Shown piece after piece: positions 13,214-23,517 of a stretch of 64,000 bases of DNA (position 1 is the stretch's first letter; each line of letters starts with the position of its first letter). The notes beneath the pieces are model-generated. The model worked only from the letters and a program-made list of their open reading frames with translations, made no database searches and had not been told where the DNA came from. The position numbers and the translations under genes are program-made. Source of the DNA: Otis tarda (Eukaryota; Chordata; Aves; Otidiformes; Otididae); assembly GCA_026413225.1 (NCBI GenBank), contig CM048553.1, forward strand, positions 43,440,001 through 43,504,000, read 5' to 3'.

Positions 13214-14412
13214 ACAGCAGTGATATAATGTATTTCCAAAATAGCAAATACTTCTGTATCACTTACAGGTAACATTTCATACTGTTAGCAACACAATGTT
13301 AATGATTTAAATAACTTCATTGTTCATCTGCCTTTGACAACTTAGAACCGATAATGAAGATGGACATAATTTCTTCCCTTATATCTTTTTAATTTTGAAA
13401 AATCTGGTACTGTTTGAGATGCAAGGGCTGTCAGAAAATGATTATTTGCTTAGATGAGGAGAAAGGTGACGGAAGCGTCTTGAGCAGTTATGTGGAGTTT
13501 ATTTTTATGAAACATGTATTTTGAAAAATACTCACTACTTTGGTCTGTTACTAGCTCTCATATTAAGTGGCAGGTATTGATTATTCCTGAAGTACATTAG
13601 TTCAAAAGGATCTAAATTTTCTGTGTGTGTTTGTATATGTACTAATTTTTGTCTTCCTCTAGTTTGTAGAGAAAAGCTTGACTGTCTAACCCAGGTATCC
13701 CTAAAAGGTTCCAAAGTCACACAAAAAAAAAGCAGAATACAGTCATCTAAAAACCTTGGGATGTATCAGCTGGCCTCTCCAGGGCTCCCTAGGTTTAGGT
13801 GTAGGTTGCAGTCCTGAGTATTTCTTGAGTTTATAGACCGAGATTTTGAAGTTAACAGTCAACTGATGATCACTGACTTTTTTTTAATTAGACATATATT
13901 TTGAAATTTTGGGTTTGTGTTTCACGTTACTGCTGAGTGCTGCTGTATCTATTGCTTTCCGTGCATTAACAGTGGGAATACCCAAAGCAGACATCTAGAG
14001 GAAAAACTTTCCTGATTTGTTTGGTTGTATTAATTTTCTTCCCATTGCTGTTGGTAGAGTGATTTACTGATGAATGGGGTGCCTGTGTTGGGAGACTGAT
14101 AGCTTGTGAGGTGCTGTCCTTCTGGGCCCCATCCTGCCATCCAGATGTGCTCGTAGCTGAACATCACCTCGTGAGCAACTCTGCTGAAATCACAGCACTG
14201 CATACGTGATGAGGAATTATTCATCGGGAAGAGGACTGGCAGAATTTGGCCTTTAGGAAAGAAATTTCATTTTGTGAGCATATTACAAACAATAGAGAGT
14301 TAAGAGATGAAAAACTGGCACTACATAGAAGAATAATACTGTTTCAATTTAAGCCTTGGTTTAGTAAGTTTTCCTGGAAGAAACTTGTTCCTGAGGGCAT
14401 TTTATCTATTTT

Positions 14413-14430
14413 TCTCTCTCTCTCTCTCTT
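14413..14430. repeat. (TC)n microsatellite
   Basis: Eight consecutive TC units followed by TT and then AG GGTT. The context looks like a polypyrimidine tract plus AG, but no coding frame or donor follows that supports an exon. Confidence 0.85.
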
Positions 14431-15689
14431 AGGGTTTTATACTGCTGCCCATCACTGCAGTATCTGAATGCTTTCTATATAGAGATTGATAGCAACTTTG
14501 AAGTCCCTAGTGAACTCTGCAATCTTTGGCACGTCTTTCTTTAGGGGGTTGAGAAAATGCATTGGGTGGGATTTTTCAAGTAAAATATTAGTCTTATTTA
14601 ATTTTACATTATAATAGTAAAGTAGTTTTTTAAAATTATTGCTTTGGGAGATGTTATTCAAGTTTTTCTTTTCTCTTTTTATTATTTTTACTGAGGTTCT
14701 GGGGTACAAGAAGCACCATTGTTAAAGTCAGAATACATTACTGACTTTTAAAAATGCATTTTCCTAAATGTCACATCAAGCAGATAAGGGACAAGTTATC
14801 CAATATCTAGTGTTACAGAAGTTTTCCTTTTTGTTCAATGTTATCTAGATTGTTTGAAAAACATTCATATAATATTTACATTTTACAGGTGATGCATACC
14901 AGTTCTGTATGGTAAAAGTAAAAATAAATGTTTAAATTAGTAGATGTAAATAAATTCTTAAAACTAGCAAGATTACAGTGAGAGGATTTACTAACTGGTT
15001 TGGATATTCAGTTCTGAACCGTTTCAATATTAGTCTTGTGTGGCTAATCTAGCTATCCAGCTATGTAATCTGTCTGTTTGAACAAGGTACTTAGCTCTTC
15101 CCAAATCATTTCAAAGAGAAATAAAAATAACATCATTGTTTTCTCTGTCTTTCTTTTCAGTCTGTCAGAGAAATACCTTGATTAGTTTATACTTGGCTTA
15201 TATGCGTAGGTGCCTTCCTTGGATGCAAACAGTAAGAAATTTTTGAAGAAGTTCAAGTTGTAGCAATGAGTCCTGTGGTTAATTCAGAAGATGACTGGTC
15301 CTCTCATCATTTCTTTGTTGTTGTTTTTCTTCTTTAATCTTTTGTGATTCTGAGCTCCAGATATTAGAGCAAGCTTGTAGACCTGTTCTGCTGCTAACAT
15401 TTATGAGTGCCTCCCAGTTGTGTCCTGGTGAAGATAGATGTCTCCGGTAACTTTTGACTGAGAAATGGTGATGGTGGTAGCTAGAGAGAGTTGAAGGTAA
15501 ACCACTGAATATTTAGGCAGGGATTTGAACTAGACTGTGTCTAATAGGCAATTTGTGGAGAAGGAGGAATTTGGGTAGAGTCCAGGACAAGTGGGGAGAG
15601 CAGGGAGGATAATCTTTCAGTGAGAAGTTTGTTCTATTTCCTCGATAGTCATGATAGTATTTTGTTAGAAGGTATACAGTATTAGAAGA

Positions 15690-15930
15690 TGCCTCAAGAA
15701 ATCATCCAGACCATCCTTCCTTCCTCAGAGGTGAAAACGAGTGCCTTTATAGTATCTCTACCAGTCGTTTCTCAGTCAGTGGCTTGTGTTGTTATGAGAC
15801 ATGAGGAGTTCCTACCTCATGATGAGAGGCATGTCTGAGGAAGCTGCTGAAGCCCTCAGCCTCTGGTAAAGAAATTCTACAACCTTCCCAGGTACCTCAT
15901 CCAATGTGCTAATAATTGTATAGCAAGGGG
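15690..15930 (-). mobile_element. Ancient decayed CR1 remnant
   Basis: Read on the + strand, the segment follows the order of the complement of an old amniote CR1 3' region. It has an ATCATCCAGACCATCC block (cf. the 'hold for atcatctagtccatcc' region of CR1 3' ends), then, about 170 bases later, ATTCTACAACCTTCCCAGG followed by a TCATCCAATGTGCTAATAATTG block (cf. 'attccacaacctcccttgg...ttccagtgcttaac'). Divergence is high and the boundaries are approximate. The assignment rests on my memory of the family consensus, not on an alignment. Confidence 0.5.
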
Positions 15931-16273
15931 AAAAAAAAGGGCAAATTTTTCTGGTTCTTTCATTTTTGTCCTTTAAGGAGGACCTGTTGTCCCTCCTCCA
16001 TAAAGACACTACGTTCTGAATAGAATATATGGAGATGAAGGAACAGGGTCAACTTGGGAGTGATAACTCCATCTGAAATGTCTTTAACTATTAATTTTTA
16101 CAATACTCTTTTTTTCCTGCAGCTGTTGTTTTAACTTCACAGACTCTTCAAAGGCGTTAAATGTGTATTATCACTTGTTGAAGTCACAGTTTTTACCAGT
16201 GGGTTCAAGAAGTCAGCCTGTGTATTCTTGTTTCAAAAGCTAACTGTGTAGCCTTATCTTATTTTTCACTGTT

Positions 16274-16334
16274 GAGTGCCCATTAGATTTGGTGGGAGCT
16301 ACTGGGTGCATAATATTTTTGGAAATCAGGCCAT
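16274..16334 (+). repeat. Ancient amniote interspersed repeat fragment, family not named
   Basis: The segment carries the order GGTGGGAGCTACTGGGTGC followed by GGAAATCAGGCCA. This recurs in old amniote repeats of turtles, crocodiles and birds (the '...gctgctgggtgctcagca...gaaaatcaggcca' tail). Only about 60 bases are recognisable. I do not assign a family name. Confidence 0.4.
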
Positions 16335-16429
16335 CGAAGTATACTTCGGTTATAAATAACTGTGAGCTAATTAAGTTTTAAAACAATAACGATTCACAAG
16401 CAAAGTGAATCTTTCTTGCCTTTCACTAG

Positions 16430-16495
16430 TAAAGAGGCCGATCGGGTCAACTTGGATGAATTCCTCGCTGGCGTGGATGGCGTACCCGTGCCTCG
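16430..16495 (+). CDS. Candidate 66-nt cassette exon, host gene unknown
   Basis: The segment is preceded by a good acceptor (pyrimidine-rich 16411-16427, AG at 16428-16429) and followed by a plausible donor, GTACGT, at 16496-16501. Its length is 66 nt, a multiple of three. The frame that enters and leaves in phase 2 is open and reads KEADRVNLDEFLAGVDGVPVP between the split codons. It holds seven CpGs and about 59% GC inside AT-rich DNA. The VNLDEF part resembles the end of an EF-hand calcium-binding loop (hydrophobic residue, Asp, Glu, then Phe), but only half a loop is present, so this is weak. I do not recognise the gene. Alternatives are a conserved regulatory element or chance: another + frame and two minus-strand frames are also open, but the minus strand lacks matching splice signals. 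Confidence 0.4.
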
Positions 16496-17819
16496 GTACG
16501 TTCTTTGAGCAAGTTTCTTTTTTGAGGACTGTGAGTCAGCAGGGTTTTGAAGTGGATGAGTCATAGACAAACTAGCTGAATGATGGTTACCAAGTGGGTG
16601 GGGGAAGCAAGGATTTTATTCTGGGAAGGTGCAAATGCAGAGAGAGGCCAAGTCTGGAGGTGAAGGAGGCCATGGGATGAAAGGCATTAACTGATAGGAA
16701 GCACTGAGCTGGTATTTGACGCTGGCTGCTTTGTGGCTTGCTGCAGCGATGCAATTCCTCATGGCTCTGTGTGATGCTCCTCTGGGAAGGCTGTGCCTTT
16801 CTTGGGGAGCAGATGTCCCACATGAACAGCAGCTATTCCTGACAGATAATAGAGAAACATTAACTTTGCTGAAAGCCAGATAGTTTTCTGTCCAGGAGTT
16901 GGATTTCTGACCAAAAGAGAAATCAGGCTAATCTGTGCTTCAGCCCTTTCATTTATACGGATTGTAAACCTTAAACATCTCTCTGGCTGGGACAGGCAGC
17001 ATCAAGCACTCCTGTGCAGAATGGATTAGCGTGCTGACCTCTGAAATCAGAAACAACGGTGATGTATTGCTTTGATGAATCTTCTTGTATAAACAAGAAT
17101 GCAAACCACGTGAAAACATCCTGTTCTGGATAATCCCATTCACTCGTTGGTAGAAGACTACTCCAGAGCATCCCTTTGCGTGTTTCTCAGGCATTCCTGC
17201 AACTCCTCAAGTTGTAATGGAATTTGAAATGAAATTTCCCTTGAGGTGTGAAGGTTTTTTTATTACACAGTATTTTGTAGTTCAACAGGAAGCCAGAAAA
17301 TATGGCTGTGTATCATTGCCACCAGAATTACTGCTGACCACATACCTCTGTATATTAGTAGATGGTGACAAAATCTGAATTTTTGGGATATATGCAAAAT
17401 TTCTGTGTGATGGAGTGTTCGCTTAGAGTGGAGTAGCAGAATAGCTGTCAGTTCAGAGACCTTAGGAAGGGACTGAAGAGCGGTGGCTTAACAATCAAGC
17501 TGCTTGCAACCTTGACTCTCTCTCCCTTCCTCTTGTATGTTCAGATAGCCCAGAAGAGAAAGTAAAGTAAACACTTCAACTGATAGTATCCCGGAGTGTT
17601 CAGAAACTGAAGAAGGAAGCTGTGGTCGCCAGATTCCAGCTGTCCTGTTTCCTCTTCCAAATGAAAAGCCTTTTATCGGGATAGTGTATATAAATATTTT
17701 TCAGTGCAAGCTCAACTCATTCAAAACTATTTTGATTACAATGTTTTTATTCTCTTGATTTTTTTTTTTTTTTTTTTGGGTCTAGAAAATGTGGGATGCT
17801 GAACTGAAGGCTGAGAGGC
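16496..17819. other. Spacer, no gene seen
   Basis: AT-rich sequence with a T20 run at 17759-17778. A second donor-like GTGAGT lies at 16530-16535 downstream of the candidate exon but is out of the preferred frame. Nothing else was recognised. Confidence 0.4.
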
Positions 17820-18160
17820 AATCTGATTTACCCTCTATAAGAAATACAGAAAGAAATTTATCCAGCCTAGTAGAACAAAGAGCGAGCCAATAGCTGAAAG
17901 TTGATGCCGGTAAAATTCAAGAGATGACATGGTGCATGTTTTGAAAGGTAACGGTAGTTTACCACTGGAACAGATTGCTGAGGGATGCAGAGATTCCCTT
18001 ATCACTTCAAATCTTTGAATCAATATTGGGTGTCTTTCTCATTCATCCTCAACTTGCTGTGTACAATCCAGGGGTTACTGGGTGATATTTTATGGCTTCT
18101 GTTATGCAGAAGGTCAAACTAGACCATCATAATGTTCCTCCTGGCTCTCAAATGAGACTT
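17820..18160 (+). mobile_element. Ancient CR1 3' region, about 340 bp preserved
   Basis: Several blocks occur in the same order and spacing as the 3' part of old amniote CR1 elements: CCCTCTATAAG; GCCAATAGCTGAAAGTTGA; TTTACCACTGGAACA; TTATCACTTCAAATCTTTGAA; GGTTACTGGGTGATATT; and ATGCAGAAGGTCAAACTAGA followed by TCATAATGTTCCTCCTGGC. This corresponds to the end of ORF2 and the 3' UTR. The frame is destroyed. The collinear match over about 340 bases makes this the best preserved of the old CR1 remnants here. Family memory was used in place of an alignment, so the ends are approximate. Confidence 0.72.
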
Positions 18161-19443
18161 TCTGCACTGTGGCTGCTTGTATCATTTGAGTAACAAATTC
18201 AATTGCTAGTGGTAACGGAGGACATGTAGAGCCAAATCTCAAATTGAATCTAAGTGATGGGGAGAGTATGTGCATGTGAGAGACACCTGGCTTCCCTAGC
18301 TTCTGTGTTACATCAACTTAGATTTCCTTAGAGTCATGCTTACTTACCGACACCCTGCCTCTCACTTGGCCCTTTGCATCTCAGGGATTCTCGACGGCGT
18401 AAATCGCAGGCTGGAATGGTAAAAAGAGGGAGGATTCAGGACAGATTAATGAAGAAAATAATATGTAGGAAAGCAGGACTTTAAGTGCCCTCGACTTTGG
18501 GGCCTTATAGCATTTCTGACTCTTTGGCATATAAATTACATCAATTTAGAGTCCCTCATGCATCAATAGATTGGATAGAACAAGTTCTAAGGGAATCTGA
18601 GTGGAGCATAAGTGGGTATAAATTACATTACCTTACAGATTGCCTCTGAATTTGGCCCAGATTCTTTCCTTTATTTTCATTATGTCAACTTTGTGCATTG
18701 ACATTATGGTCTTTTCAACAACTGGCCTGACAGCTAATGAGTTCTTTCTACCACCAGTAAATCACCCCAGTCAGACAATGCTGCTCCGTGTAAATACTTC
18801 TCTTTATGTTCAGAGTATTCCAAATCCCATTAAACGTAGAACAGTGTGCTAGTAGAAATGCATGTAGAGAAGTACTGTAACGAGTGATAATTATTCATAA
18901 GCCACCTGATTTCTTCTTTGCTCTCCAGCTAACCATATTCTGAGTGTGGGGGAGAACTAGAAGGGGTCTAGACAACATGATGGTGCTGAAATATAAACTG
19001 CTGTTTTAAAAAAAAAAAAAAAAAAAATGAAGTCCAAATGGCTTTCGGAAGTTTTTTTGATTTATGCTTGTTTGTACTCGCTGAAATTCGTGCAACAAAT
19101 AAGGTTAAATAAAAAAAAAAAAAAAGAAATAAACTAATAACACTTCCATGCTTGAAGAGCTGAAACAAAGGAAACTTTAACTGTAGTTCATTAGGAAATA
19201 GAATAGAGTTTTCCTTTTATTATTGAATGGAAGAAAAATTGTATTTGTATGTTAATTAAGTTACAGTAGACTTTGCTTTAGGAATAAATTACATACATGC
19301 TATGCAACTTATTTCATCTCTCGGTTCAGAGTATATTGCTAAAAGGCTAAACTCTGTCCCAAATTGCAATGTTGATAAATATTTCTGTGCCACTTCATTA
19401 TGTTTTAGATAATTTTTTTCTTTTTCTGGTGTTGGCACTTCAG
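18161..19443. other. Spacer with two poly-A runs
   Basis: AT-rich with A20 at 19008-19027 and A15 at 19111-19125. No gene body, target-site duplication or SINE promoter was recognised next to either A run, so they are treated as simple repeats. Around 18610-18655 a GTATAAATTACATTACC stretch followed by CTGAATTTGGCCCAG faintly resembles other old amniote repeats. Confidence 0.4.
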
Positions 19444-19549
19444 CATTTAAGAAGTCGTGGAGTAGGCAGAGCAAGGAAATCCGGACTGCTTGTTTCTTCT
19501 TTTACCCTGCTGTATGAACTAAAGCAAAAGTTGCTATTTTGTGTCTTCG
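19444..19549 (+). CDS. Weak exon candidate, 106 nt
   Basis: The segment follows a T-rich polypyrimidine tract ending in CAG (AG at 19442-19443) and is followed by GTAAGA at 19550. One frame is open throughout and begins HLRSRGVGRARKSG. The length is not a multiple of three, the base composition is unremarkable, and the open frame extends beyond both splice sites, which weakens the case. I recognise no protein family. Chance pairings of acceptor and donor signals are expected in 64 kb. Confidence 0.12.
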
Positions 19550-22350
19550 GTAAGAAGCCTATAGAACCTTATGAAAGATGTTCAGAGATACAGTTGATGT
19601 CTTTTTTTATTTTCTTTTTTTTTCTTTTTTTTTTCTTTTTTTAATATTCTAAGGTGGTGGGAGCTATATAAATGCAAACTACCCATATTATTTCCTATCA
19701 TATAAGATTTTCTATCATGCTTTTCCTCCAGAATCCCTGTGTTCTCTTGAATGATGAAATTGCAAATGTTCCATAAATGTCAGTACAATTTATTATCATC
19801 TTTCATTCAGAGCATTACAAAATGATTTGCAGATGCAGGTGTTACTAATGATTTTCAGCCACCCTCCTTAAAGATTGGAAAACATAATTGTCCCTGTTTC
19901 TATAACAAGGATAAAACTCGTTAACTAAAATGAAAAGGCTAGTTTTGAAGGTGAGTCTGGGTTACTATCACATCTTTTTGTGGCTCTTTTTATACTTTCG
20001 TCTACTACCTTTTACGTTATTTTTGCTTAGTGGCATCTGTTGGCTGCGAAGGAGGTGGAAAATTGTTTCACGTGCAGAAGGACACTTTAGGTAAAAAGGA
20101 GGGAGGAAAGGAGAAAAAATGCAGCTTGCAGGCTTAAAAGAGTATGTTGCAGTATTTAACTGTGGACACTGAAACTTTCTTTGTCATCTGAAGACTCTTA
20201 AACCTCTCTTTACTCCTAAAATCCACTTCAGCAGCTTCACTTACAGTATCTTATGGATTGCTTCTGATTTTCGTTCTAAAAAGTCCTTAGATAAGAGGAG
20301 GCATTATATATGACCCTTATCATGGAAGATTTGAAGGGGATGTGTGGGGAAACATTTCTGGCCGTATCTCAGACTCTCCTTTGTTAAGCTTCCTGGTGAA
20401 GAAGTTGCCTGAGAAATCAGAGCTGTAAATGGAGGCACACTGAAGGCACTAAATGTTTGAGAATATACAAGTCTATCGACTTGACCCCTCCCTGGTGAGG
20501 ACATTGGATCAAAGATCTTGGCGATAGGAATGACCATGTCACTGCAAAAAAAGGACAAGATTCCTTCTTTCTGCAGGACTGAGCAGGTGTAGCTGGTCCT
20601 TATTGCACAGACATGCACAGATTTAGCATTTTTTCCCCTGCAGCCTCTAATGGAGAAAGTACTGTAGAGCACTAGCTGCAAATGAAAGCTTTCTTCCATT
20701 GGGAAAAACCCTTGGGGGAAGGTTGGTTCAGTCGTGTCAGCTCTCTCCTGGGGCAAAGCCTCTTAGGCGTTACTGTATAAGGGGATGCAGTTTGCAACCA
20801 CGTGCTAGTGGGAATAAGTCAAGTGGGATGGCTAACGTGGCCAGTGTCAGATGTATTTTAGTACAGATGTGGATACGAATTTTTTGTTGTTGTTGTCTTT
20901 TAAAGTGAAGCTGTACATATTTTGCTTTTGGCAGCTCTCTGAAGGTTCTCTGGCTCAGTTTTTATTTGATTTTGATGAAAATCGACATTTCTGCCAGCCT
21001 TAGTGATCTTGTGAGTGAGATATCTGAGTTTGATTTCTGGTTTTGATCTTTTTACTGTATTGCATGGTGTGGGGAATCCCTGCCTCCCTCTAGGAGGAAG
21101 GCAGAGCTTCAGATCTCCGTGCAGCAGCCCTGTTAGGGGTGGGGGGGCTTTGATGGGCTCCAGAGGAGGTACCCTCTACCACTAATTGGCTGCGGATACG
21201 CATCAGGTAGGCATTCCCAGCAACCTAAGCTTCCTAAACAGAACAGGCATGGTCAGTGCAAGTCTCCTATCCCTCCCTGAAAATGCTATTTAATGTTCAT
21301 AAGGAAAGATCAGGTCTTGGGGAAAATAGGATACTCTGTGTCCTAGGTTCATGTAGACCTTTGTGTTTCTCCAGAGACTGAGAGCAAGGGGTGCCAGGTT
21401 GTTCTCTTTTTTACCCAGCAGAGGTAAAGATGGCAGGTTGTGAAGATGCTGCAAAATTAGGCTGAGATCTGAACAGCATGGCCTTGCTAAAGTATGTTCT
21501 CTATTAAGAAAGCTGAGGCAGGCTTAATGGCTTAGATAAACTATCCAAAGGTTGGTGAAGTAATTAGTAAATGTGGACTGTCAGACAAACTAATTTGTTT
21601 AATCTTGAAGAGGCAATGTTTATAGATATTTAAATCATCTTAAGAAGTGGCTGTCCAGAGTCATGGCAGGATCGTGATCTACGCAGTGCTGCAGCCGCAC
21701 AGACCTGTTCCCTTCCTTCACTGCAACACCACTGAGCTCTGCAGAAAGCCAGCACAGTCCTAACACGCTGGTGTCTTGTGGTTATTAATTCAGTCCTGGT
21801 GCTAGAGGTAATTCTGTCCTTGCTGACAGCTGCTCCTTCCCTGGTGCATGCAGGCATTTGCTTTGTGTGGCTACCAGGTGAATCAGGCTAGGGAGCAGAT
21901 CTGTCTGAAAGCTAAGGCATTCTTGTCGTTGGGCTTTTTGTTTTTGTTTGTTTTTGGTTTCTTTTTGTCCTTGGGCTTCCTGAGCCAACTCAGCATATGA
22001 TCAAACAAGCACTGGTGCTGGCACCCGAGAGGGAGCAGGAACACCCAGCCAAGGGAGATGGCGAGGGCAGAGACGACTTGCACTTTGGACAGCTTAAACT
22101 GGTAACAAAACTACAACCTGAGTTTACATGCCTGTTTGTGTAAATGGAATAGTTTGCTGATTTCTGGCAGGAGTTGTGTTTGGGTTCTCTGGGGTCCAGG
22201 GACAAAAATGTCAGAAGCTTCACTATAGTGACTGAGTCTTTTAGCGTCCTGTGTGGTTCTTTGCCAAATTAAATAGAGCCAGAAATCTCAGCACCAGCAG
22301 CTGTAGGGAGTTAATCCCACCCAGATCCAGATTAGCCATGGCACATTCTT
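19550..22350. other. Spacer, no gene seen
   Basis: Pyrimidine tract near 19600-19645 (T with spaced C). A 150-codon open frame on the minus strand (20304-20756) has no recognisable motif. No transposon family was recognised. Confidence 0.4.
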
Positions 22351-22494
22351 GTAACCGTAGGCACGACAGCTTAGTGTAGACAGCTGTTCTGATAAACCAA
22401 TGTGGGAATCCTGTCCTCATAGGAATGTTTGATGTCTATTGGTCACAGAAATTGTTTGCAAAGTTATGGTGAGACAAACTGGTAGCCTTGATAG
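22351..22494 (+). repeat. 144-bp direct repeat, copy 1
   Basis: This segment aligns without gaps to 23374-23517. By hand count there are 19 mismatches in 144 positions, about 87% identity. The similarity stops abruptly at both ends. I do not recognise the family. It could be a local duplication or two copies of an interspersed repeat. Confidence 0.85.
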
Positions 22495-23246
22495 CAGTTG
22501 TATGTTGTTGTCACTGTTGTAATGGCAATAACACATGGTTACCAGAAATCACACGAACAATTTTGCTTTAGAAGTGGAATGAATTTGTATCTCTACCTGA
22601 GTTATACAGATGAAATGCTATTGCTCATCTCCATGTGTTCTGAGCGTGAAGCCTGTTTGCTCATGCACTAGAGGTTTGGCACAGAGAGCAACAGGTGTAG
22701 AGATGGACGCCTTGCTTCCTATCCTGAGCAATATTCTTTCTGCAAAGAGGATTTTCTTCCCTGCCAGTTTTGCTCGTGGCCTATGCTGACATCATTCTTG
22801 ATGGCACTGGCTGAATACTTAGTGGAAAGGGAGGACAGGGATAATTGAAAATTAGGAGAATGCAGTGATTGTAGACAAGGACAATTTTTGACTAGGTGAA
22901 TGGAAGTAAAACCTAAATTTTTTTTTTTTTTTGAGCTGTAAAAGTGGGTCAGCTTGGGCGGCTGCATGGTTTGAGGAGTTGAGGATTTGAACACTGTTGT
23001 TTTTGTTTTGTTTTGTTTTTAAAAGCATGATTTGCCACAGGGTATTGGGATGCCAACAGTTCACCTGAGTTCAAAATGAGAATGAGTAATTTCATTGCAT
23101 AGAAATTCCATGAAGATGTTAAATACTTGGAAATCACCCCCCAAAGACTGTTCGTGAAGTACCAAACCCTCAAGTTGTTGGTGGTTGGGAGTGTGTTCAA
23201 GGGTAGTATCTCTCTTAGTTTCCTCCATTACTGTGCTCTTCTCTTG
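22495..23246. other. Spacer between the repeat copies
   Basis: AT-rich, with T15 at 22918-22932 and a (TTTTG)n patch at about 23000-23020. No gene seen. Confidence 0.4.
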
Positions 23247-23325
23247 GCATCTGCTGCTGGTTGATGACAGGATTTCAGGCTAGGTGGACTTCTGCTCTGA
23301 CCCAGCAGAGCCATTTTTGTGACTT
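23247..23325 (+). mobile_element. Ancient CR1 3' end fragment
   Basis: The order GACAGGATTTCAGGCTAGG, TGGAC, CTGCTCTGACCCAGCAGAGC matches the old amniote CR1 3' terminus ('acaggatactgggctagatggac...ggtctgacccagtatggc'). About 80 bases are recognisable on the + strand. It lies about 50 bases upstream of the second copy of the 144-bp repeat. Confidence 0.6.
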
Positions 23326-23373
23326 GAAGGAAGAATATTATTAGAAGTAGCGGAGTCTGGCAGGCAGAGTAAT

Positions 23374-23517
23374 GTAACTGTAGGCACAACAACTTGCTGT
23401 AGACAGCTGTTCTGATAAACGCATCTGGGAGTCCTGCCCTTGTAGGAGTGCTTGGTGTGTATTGGTCACAGAAGTTGTTTGCAAAGTTATGGTGAGATAA
23501 ACTGGTAGCCTTGGTAG
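23374..23517 (+). repeat. 144-bp direct repeat, copy 2
   Basis: Ungapped partner of 22351-22494. Runs of full identity include TGTAGACAGCTGTTCTGATA, TATTGGTCACAGAA and TTGTTTGCAAAGTTATGG. Start-to-start distance is 1023 bases. Confidence 0.85.

Larger units (their letters stand above)
10485..15689. other. Spacer with simple repeats, no gene seen
   Basis: AT-rich sequence with several T runs (11287-11300, 11988-12001, 13074-13087) and the simple repeats listed separately. The open frames present are short, or overlap the CR1 copy on the opposite strand. No exon signature or transposon family was recognised. Confidence 0.45.

Noticed and set aside
16400-16501. Minus-strand coding reading of the exon candidate (open frames with C-ending codons)
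   Set aside because: The minus strand lacks a polypyrimidine tract before the segment and a good donor after it, so the + strand reading is preferred, though not proven.
18999-19127. Poly-A runs as tails of retroposed genes
   Set aside because: No gene body, target-site duplication or SINE promoter was found next to either run.
20304-20756. 150-codon minus-strand open frame
   Set aside because: No recognisable motif, no promoter or splice signals, ordinary composition.
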